In this document: piece after piece, positions 59,181 through 64,000 of the stretch
Layout: every line of letters starts with the position of its first letter
How positions within the stretch are numbered: the stretch's first letter is position 1
NCBI RefSeq assembly: GCF_900090205.1
Contig: NZ_LT607802.1
Coordinates: 1,497,215-1,561,214 of the forward strand
Direction: 5' to 3'
Length of the DNA stretch: 64,000 nt
DNA from: Vogesella sp. LIG4
GTDB lineage: Bacteria; Pseudomonadota; Gammaproteobacteria; Burkholderiales; Chromobacteriaceae
Made by a program: the position numbers and the translations under genes
Notes under the pieces: model-generated
Databases searched by the model: none
What the model saw: the letters and a program-made list of their open reading frames with translations, nothing else
What the model was told of the DNA's origin: nothing

Positions 59181-60290
59181 ATGGCAGACCAACTGCTGAC
59201 CATCCTGCACACCGAGTCGTCCGTTGGCTGGGGCGGCCAGGAACATCGCACCTTCAAGGAGATGGTGGGCCTGAAAAAGCTGGGCCACCGCATCCTGCTG
59301 CTGACCCGCGCCGGTGCAAGGTTGGCCGCACGCGCCCGCGAGGCCGGCATCGAAACCTTCGAGATTCCGATCTACAACGCCTTCGACATGCGCGCCATGT
59401 GGCGCATCTACAAGCTGATCAAGGCGCAGCGCGTGGACGTGGTGAATACCCACAGCGGCCACGACAGCATCCTCGGCGGGCTGGCCGGGCGTCTGGCCGG
59501 CATCAAGGTGGTGCGTACCCGCCATCTGGCGCTGCCGATCACCTCCAAGCTCACCTACTCGGTGCTGCCGCATCACGTGGTGTCGGTCAGCAACTTCGTG
59601 CGCAGCTACCTGATTGATGCCGGCATCCCCGACGAGCAGGTGTCTACCGTGTATACCGGTGTGGATCCGGAGCAGCTGAAAGTGGACGGCGAGCCGTCGC
59701 TGCGCCGCGAGCTGGGCCTGCCGGACCACGCCAGGCTGGTGCTCACCGTGGCCATCATGCGTACCGAGAAGGGCCACCGCTTTACCATCCAGGCCGCGCC
59801 GCGCATTCTGGAAGCCTGCCCGGATACCTACTTCATCTTCGCCGGCGACGGCCCGCTGTTCGACGAGCTCAAGGGCCAGGTGGTCGCCGCCGGGCTGGCG
59901 GAGCGCATCCTGTTCCTCGGCCTGCGCCGCGATATCGCCAATGTGCTGGCCTCCTGCGACCTGTTCCTGCTGCCTACCGAGCAGGAGGCGCTGGGCACCG
60001 CCTTCATCGAGGCGATGGCCATGGGCCTGCCGGTGATCGGCACCAATGTCGATGGCGTGCCGGAAGTGGTGCACGACGGCGTGAACGGCCTGCTGATCAA
60101 GCCCGGCGACCCGCAGAGCCTGGGCGACGCGGTGATCCGCCTGCTGTCCGACGACACGCTGCGCCAGCAGATGGCCGCCAAGAGCCGCGAGCTGGTGGCG
60201 GCGCAGTTCTACGTGGACGTGATGTCGCGCAATATGCAGACGCTGCTGCGCAAGGTGGTGGCGCAAGGAGAAGGCAATGGCGCGCGCTGA
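59181..60290 (+). CDS. GT4 glycosyltransferase
   Basis: A 369-residue protein. Its N-terminus is ILHTESSVGWGGQEHRTFKEM. The donor domain has AIMRTEKGHRFTIQ, FIFAGDGPLFDELK and PTEQEALGTAFIEAMAMGLPV with the EX7E glutamates. Start and stop are tightly packed against msbA (1 bp gap) and the deacetylase gene (14 bp overlap). It is a likely paralogue of the glycosyltransferase at 56312. One 10-mer copy (59321) encodes Leu-Ala-Ala after a rare AGG arginine. Confidence 0.87.
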   Translation: MADQLLTILHTESSVGWGGQEHRTFKEMVGLKKLGHRILLLTRAGARLAARAREAGIETFEIPIYNAFDMRAMWRIYKLIKAQRVDVVNTHSGHDSILGGLAGRLAGIKVVRTRHLALPITSKLTYSVLPHHVVSVSNFVRSYLIDAGIPDEQVSTVYTGVDPEQLKVDGEPSLRRELGLPDHARLVLTVAIMRTEKGHRFTIQAAPRILEACPDTYFIFAGDGPLFDELKGQVVAAGLAERILFLGLRRDIANVLASCDLFLLPTEQEALGTAFIEAMAMGLPVIGTNVDGVPEVVHDGVNGLLIKPGDPQSLGDAVIRLLSDDTLRQQMAAKSRELVAAQFYVDVMSRNMQTLLRKVVAQGEGNGAR

Positions 60291-61098
60291 TGCCGTACCG
60301 GTACTGATGTACCACCATGTCAGCCCCAACCCGGGGCTGGTGACCGTCTCGCCGGAAACCTTCGATGCGCATATGCACTGGCTGGCACGCAATGGCTGGC
60401 ATGCGCTGCGCGCCGAGGAGTTCGCCGGCTTCCTCGCCGGCAAGCCGGTGCCGAAAAAGAGCGTGCTGATTACCTTCGACGACGGCTACCTCGACAACTG
60501 GGTGTATGCGCACCCGGTGTTGCAGCGTTACGGGCTGACTTCGCTGCTGTTCACCATCTCCGGCTGGATCGGCGATGGCGAAGTGCGCGCGGTGGCCGGC
60601 CAGGGCCGGCCGCTGCCGCAGACTCCGGATCACAACGGCTGCAAGCAGGCGGTGGCTGAAGGTCGCACCGACCAGGTGATGATGCGCTGGAGCGAGATCG
60701 AGGCGGCGCGCGCCGCCGGCACCTTCGAATTCCACAGCCACACCCACAGCCATGCGCGCTGGGACAAGCTGTGCGCCAGTCGCGATGAAAAGCGCGACAA
60801 GCTGGCAGCCGACCTGGCTGCCGCGCGCGACACGCTGCAGCAGCGGCTGGGCACGGTGAGCGACCATCTATGTTGGCCGCAAGGCTACTTCGACGACGAC
60901 TACCGCGAGGTGGCGCGAGAGGCCGGCTTCCGCCACTTCTACACCGTTGACAAGCACATCAACACCACCGCTACCGACCGCGAGCTGATCGGCCGCATCG
61001 TCACCAAGGACCGGCAGGGCAGCTGGTTCGGCCAGCGCATGTGGGTATACAGCCGACCGCTGCTGGGCGCGATGTACCTGGCGGTGCGCGGCAAGTAA
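60277..61098 (+). CDS. Polysaccharide deacetylase-family protein
   Basis: A 273-residue carbohydrate esterase 4-like protein. Motif 1 with the catalytic aspartates is ITFDDGYLDNW, the metal histidines are in FEFHSHTHSHARWD, and a third block is in LCWPQGYFDDDY. No signal peptide is seen, so it may act on a lipid-linked or nucleotide-linked sugar in the cytoplasm, as ArnD-like enzymes act on membrane-linked substrates. It is the last gene of the cluster and probably modifies a core or O-chain sugar. Confidence 0.85.
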   Translation: MARADAVPVLMYHHVSPNPGLVTVSPETFDAHMHWLARNGWHALRAEEFAGFLAGKPVPKKSVLITFDDGYLDNWVYAHPVLQRYGLTSLLFTISGWIGDGEVRAVAGQGRPLPQTPDHNGCKQAVAEGRTDQVMMRWSEIEAARAAGTFEFHSHTHSHARWDKLCASRDEKRDKLAADLAAARDTLQQRLGTVSDHLCWPQGYFDDDYREVAREAGFRHFYTVDKHINTTATDRELIGRIVTKDRQGSWFGQRMWVYSRPLLGAMYLAVRGK

Positions 61099-61111
61099 GT
61101 CCCCTCCCGCC

Positions 61112-61121
61112 GGGGGGGGGG
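61112..61121. repeat. Ten-guanine homopolymer tract
   Basis: Ten consecutive G between the deacetylase stop and the fimT-like gene, about 130 bp before the latter. Such tracts slip during replication. It is preceded by a C-rich stretch and may also fold into a hairpin. Confidence 0.8.
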
Positions 61122-61254
61122 CAGCGTTGCCTGCTGTTGCCTGACCGGCCGGGTGTTCCCAAGCAATCGTCAGTTTGTGCTGCCCTGGCTGCTTCCCGTT
61201 GCTGCGCCGTATTCAAATGCTGTCATGCAATGACTACGGCATGGCGGTGCGAAC

Positions 61255-61791
61255 ATGGTGCGACAGCATGGTTTCACGCTGATAGAGATTGTTGCGGTCA
61301 TCTGCCTGCTGGCAGTGGTAATGAGCTTTGTGGCTGCCGACATGGGCAGCCTCATCCGCCGCCCACGCTACGAGGCGGCCGTCCGTCGCGTTGTCGCCAA
61401 TCTCAGCAGAGCACGTACCGAAGCCAGGCTGCGGCGCCTGCCGGTGCACGCCTGTGCGGCCAACTTCAAGAGCAATCTGGATCTGCAAGGCTGCCTGCCG
61501 CTGCCGAAACAGGGGCCGCCCTACCGCTGGGAACAGGGGTTGATCGTTTTTTACGATCGGCCGGATGGCATTGCCGGGGTGTACGACAGCAAGGAGCTGC
61601 TGGCGGTCAACCCGCTGGATCCGGGCTTGCCGCTGCAACTGAGCGCCATGCAGCAGCGGCTGACGTTTTTGCCAAGCGGACTGCTGAGTGAAAGTCGTGT
61701 CGAACTGGAGTTCAGGGCCCGGCAGGACGACTGGTGCCGGCGTATTGTCGTCTACAAGGCAGGCATGGTGCGCCAGCTGGAGTGCGCATGA
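61255..61791 (+). CDS. fimT: FimT/GspH-like minor type IV pilin
   Basis: A 178-residue prepilin. Leader MVRQHG is cut before FTLIEIVAVICLLAVVMSF, with glutamate at mature position 5. The basic helix RRPRYEAAVRRVVANLSRARTEARLRR follows. A C-terminal beta-domain contains four cysteines (HACAAN, LQGC, DDWCRR, LECA). FimT proteins of other bacteria are minor pilins that bind DNA during uptake. The GRxR-like motif described there is not obvious here. It contains a 10-mer copy at 61455. The next pilin gene overlaps its stop (ATGA). Confidence 0.85.
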   Translation: MVRQHGFTLIEIVAVICLLAVVMSFVAADMGSLIRRPRYEAAVRRVVANLSRARTEARLRRLPVHACAANFKSNLDLQGCLPLPKQGPPYRWEQGLIVFYDRPDGIAGVYDSKELLAVNPLDPGLPLQLSAMQQRLTFLPSGLLSESRVELEFRARQDDWCRRIVVYKAGMVRQLECA

Positions 61792-62207
61792 AGGCGCGCG
61801 GGTTCAGCCTGCAGGAGCTCGTGGTGTGCCTGGTGCTCACCAGTCTGCTGGCGGGTTGGGGCATCAGCAGTTATCGCCAGCACGTGCTGCAGCAGGAGCT
61901 GCAGGCCGTGGCAGGGCGCTTGAAACAGTGTGCGGCCTTCCTGGAGGAATACTATGCGGTGAACTTCCGCTACAAGGAGTCGGCATATAACTGGCCGGCC
62001 TTGCCTTACAGCCGTTACCCGGACACGGGAAACATGAAATTCCAGATCGGTTTTGGCGCCACCGCCCGCAATACCGACAACGGCTATTACGCCCTGCGCG
62101 CGGTGGATACCGCCGATAAACGCCACTACGTCGAATTAACGCAGACCGGCATGCTCAGGCATTGCTACCCGGAAGGCAGCAAGACGGTCTGCCAGCTCAT
62201 GCATTGA
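61788..62207 (+). CDS. Type IV minor pilin, ComP-like candidate
   Basis: A 139-residue prepilin. The short leader MKARG is cut before FSLQELVVCLVLTSLLAGWGI, with glutamate at mature position 5. The body has EEYYAVNFRYKESAYNWPAL and FQIGFGATARNTDNGYYALR. The C-terminal disulfide loop RHCYPEGSKTVCQLMH follows. Size, PilE-like body and C-terminal loop fit ComP, the uptake-sequence receptor of Neisseria, but PilE-like minor pilins such as PilX or PilV are alternatives. It is coupled to fimT. Confidence 0.8.
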   Translation: MKARGFSLQELVVCLVLTSLLAGWGISSYRQHVLQQELQAVAGRLKQCAAFLEEYYAVNFRYKESAYNWPALPYSRYPDTGNMKFQIGFGATARNTDNGYYALRAVDTADKRHYVELTQTGMLRHCYPEGSKTVCQLMH

Positions 62208-62220
62208 TGGGATATATGGC

Positions 62221-62589
62221 TCAGTGCAGCTGGAACAGCGGGTGGCGCGGCGCCAGCTCCCGGCCCTCGGCGGCGATTACCTGCCACACCGGCAGCTGGG
62301 ACAGGCGGGGGTGCAGTTGCTGCGCCAGTTCGATGTAGGCGCGGGTATCCAGCAGATAGGCATGGGTTTGCAGCAGCAGCAGCTGGGCGGCCAGGTTGTC
62401 CGGTTCGAGCTTGACGGTGTACAGCAGCACACGCAGCGCTTCCTTGCGCTTGCCGTAGGAAAGGAATATTTCGGCTTCGGCCACCGGATCGATGCCACGA
62501 TCCTGCGGCGGGACGAAATGGCCGGCTTTGAGCAGGTTGCTCAGGCGACCCAGCCCGGCGGCTGCGCTGGAAAACAGTTGCTTGTACAT
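62221..62589 (-). CDS. Small FimV C-terminal-like protein
   Basis: A 122-residue protein. Residues about 30-65 (DPVAEAEIFLSYGKRKEALRV and LEPDNLAAQLLLL) match the pattern of the conserved C-terminal FimV domain and TPR helices, here without the LysM and membrane parts of full-length FimV. The ATG at 62589 has GGGAG upstream. It is downstream of aroB on the same strand, which supports a pilus-assembly role by analogy. Confidence 0.6.
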   Translation of the reverse strand: MYKQLFSSAAAGLGRLSNLLKAGHFVPPQDRGIDPVAEAEIFLSYGKRKEALRVLLYTVKLEPDNLAAQLLLLQTHAYLLDTRAYIELAQQLHPRLSQLPVWQVIAAEGRELAPRHPLFQLH

Positions 62590-62668
62590 GAGCGACTCCC
62601 GAATGTTTCGGAAGATTGTCCGGTTTGTACCAGCTGGCCGCAATTCGTAGAAATGCGTATAAGCCGGG

Positions 62669-63757
62669 CTATGTTTTTTCAATAAACCGGCCGGTCAGCA
62701 GGGGCTGCAACACGCTGGCAGCAAGCGGTGCCACATAAGCCTGGCCAAGCGAGCGCAATAGTACGAAACGGATTTCGCCACCGCTTACCTTTTTGTCATG
62801 GCTCATCAATTCCAGCCAGGTGTCCACGCCAAGGTCCGGGCTCATGGTCGGCAAGCCGGCCAGCTCCAGGATGCGTTTCACCCGCTGCACGTCCGCTTCG
62901 CCGAGATTGCCCAGCAAACGGGATGCCTCCGCTGCCAGCAACATGCCGGCACCGACAGCCTCGCCGTGTAGCCAGGTACCAAAGCCGAGCCCGGCCTCGA
63001 TGGCGTGGCCGAAGGTATGGCCGAGATTCAACAGCGCCCGGACGCCATGTTCCTTTTCATCCTGCGACACGATGTCGGCCTTCATCGCACAGGAGGTCTG
63101 TACCGCATGCGACAGCACATTCTTGTCCTTGCTGCGCAGCGCCGGCAGGTTCTGCTCCAGCCAGCTAAGGAATTCTGCATTGCCCAGCAGGCCGTACTTG
63201 ATGATTTCGGCCAGGCCGGCGGACAGCTCGCGCTCGGGCAGCGAATCCAGCAGATCCATGTCGGCAATCACCGCCTTGGGCTGGTAGAAGGCACCGATCA
63301 TGTTCTTGCCCAGCGGATGGTTGATGGCGGTCTTGCCGCCCACCGATGAGTCGACCTGGGCCAGCAGGGTAGTGGGGATCTGGATGAACGGCGCGCCGCG
63401 CTGGTAGCAGGCGGCAGCAAAGCCCACCATGTCGCCGATGACACCGCCACCCAGTGCGATCAGGGTGGTGCTGCGCTCGCAGCGCTGTTGCAGCAACGCA
63501 TCGAAAATCAGATTGAGCGTTTCCCAGGTCTTGAAGTCTTCGCCATCCGGCAAAATGATGGGAATCACGCTGATGCCCTGGGCTTCCAGCGCGGCACGCA
63601 GGGGCGTCAGATAGAGCGGTGCTACCGTGGTGTTGCTCACCACGGCAACCTTGTTGTGCTTGATATGGGGAAGCAGCAGATCGACCCGGTCGAGCAGTTG
63701 CTGTCCGATGTGGATGGGATAGCGGGTGTCCGGCAGGGTCAGATCAAGAGTAATCAT
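62669..63757 (-). CDS. aroB: 3-dehydroquinate synthase
   Basis: Cyclises DAHP to 3-dehydroquinate in the shikimate pathway. The 362-residue protein has the NAD-binding [38 protein letters not shown], and the metal ligands in [20 protein letters not shown] and [10 protein letters not shown]. It follows aroK with 2 bp between them. In Neisseriales and relatives this pair sits behind pilMNOPQ, which would lie just beyond the window. Confidence 0.96.
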   Translation of the reverse strand: MITLDLTLPDTRYPIHIGQQLLDRVDLLLPHIKHNKVAVVSNTTVAPLYLTPLRAALEAQGISVIPIILPDGEDFKTWETLNLIFDALLQQRCERSTTLIALGGGVIGDMVGFAAACYQRGAPFIQIPTTLLAQVDSSVGGKTAINHPLGKNMIGAFYQPKAVIADMDLLDSLPERELSAGLAEIIKYGLLGNAEFLSWLEQNLPALRSKDKNVLSHAVQTSCAMKADIVSQDEKEHGVRALLNLGHTFGHAIEAGLGFGTWLHGEAVGAGMLLAAEASRLLGNLGEADVQRVKRILELAGLPTMSPDLGVDTWLELMSHDKKVSGGEIRFVLLRSLGQAYVAPLAASVLQPLLTGRFIEKT

Positions 63758-63759
63758 AG

Positions 63760-64000
63760 TCAGATGGCTTGCTTGCTCAGGCGTTGTTCCAGGCGTTGGA
63801 CCAGGGTGTTGACATTCTGCGAGCTGGTGTCGACCACGATATCCGCTATTTCCATATAGAGCGGGTCACGCTGCAGGTAGAGCTGTTCCAGCTTCGAGCG
63901 GGGGTCGGCGGTTTGCAGCAGCGGGCGGCTCTTGTCGTGCTTGGTGCGCGCCAGGATGTCGTCGATCTGCGCCCGCAGGTAGATCACGGTGCCGTGGGCC
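63760..64000 (-). CDS. aroK: Shikimate kinase (partial, N-terminus outside window)
   Basis: Only the last 79 residues are present. The end of the NMP-kinase fold is visible: [14 protein letters not shown], the lid region [11 protein letters not shown] with the ATP-gripping arginine, and the C-terminal [15 protein letters not shown]. The enzyme phosphorylates shikimate. The P-loop lies beyond the right edge. It is the upstream partner of aroB. Confidence 0.92.
   Translation of the reverse strand, partial: AHGTVIYLRAQIDDILARTKHDKSRPLLQTADPRSKLEQLYLQRDPLYMEIADIVVDTSSQNVNTLVQRLEQRLSKQAI

Noticed and set aside
56264..59350. An open frame of about 1,000 codons antisense to msbA and its flanking glycosyltransferase genes
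   Set aside because: It spans three well-supported genes on the other strand and has no conserved domain.
61181..61200. Possible sigma-54 promoter before fimT
   Set aside because: The GG and GC dinucleotides are two bases too far apart.

Overview
The window is GC-rich, densely coded chromosomal DNA with no rRNA, tRNA, CRISPR array, transposase or phage gene that I could see. Gene order points to a beta-proteobacterium of the order Neisseriales, probably Chromobacteriaceae-like (an inference from synteny, not from a marker-gene match). The supporting arrangements are lptD-surA-pdxA divergent from amgK-murU, polA next to a LOG gene and a DUF2782-thrB pair, a choline-kinase-like (type II) homoserine kinase, aroK-aroB next to type IV pilus genes, and a PglL-type oligosaccharyltransferase behind tandem pilin genes.

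Layout. 1-6.4 kb: a partial isochorismatase-like hydrolase, a small ribbon-helix-helix-like gene with an SRPBCC partner and a palindromic operator, a GyrI-like protein, and a very large fused FAD / iron-sulfur oxidoreductase, all on the minus strand. 6.6-13.5 kb: lptD-surA-pdxA (minus) and amgK-murU-ruvC (plus). 13.6-27.5 kb: a secreted hypothetical, a GMC dehydrogenase pair, ruvA, an SDR, a NYN-domain protein, ribB under an FMN riboswitch, ruvB, a glutamine-amidotransferase-like gene, proB, a PilZ-like unknown and bioA. 27.7-31.2 kb: a less GC-rich type IV pilin array behind a sigma-54 promoter, followed by pglL. 31.3-51.7 kb: mainly housekeeping genes (pyrE, xthA, hemF, an RstAB-like two-component system, thrB, polA, a diguanylate cyclase, cysG, and a regulatory PTS of EIIA-HPr-EI). 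51.7-61.1 kb: a lipopolysaccharide core / O-antigen cluster (GT9, GT4, ligase, msbA, deacetylase). 61.2-64 kb: a FimT-like gene and a second minor pilin converging on a FimV-like gene, aroB and aroK.

The most striking feature is not a gene. A non-palindromic 10-mer, TGCGGCCAAC (extended consensus TGCGGCCAACSTT), occurs as 50 exact copies that I could find by eye, on both strands, inside genes and between them, about once per 1.3 kb; chance predicts fewer than one. In several places two copies face each other and form the stem of a transcription terminator. This is how the DNA uptake sequences of Neisseria behave, but the sequence differs from the known GCCGTCTGAA family. Together with the minor pilins and the aroKB neighbourhood, it suggests a competence system with its own uptake-sequence dialect. 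A second unexplained family is a 75-130 bp element with inverted ends (GTTCACGATC / GATCGTGAAC). Four of its five copies begin exactly 7 bp after a stop codon.
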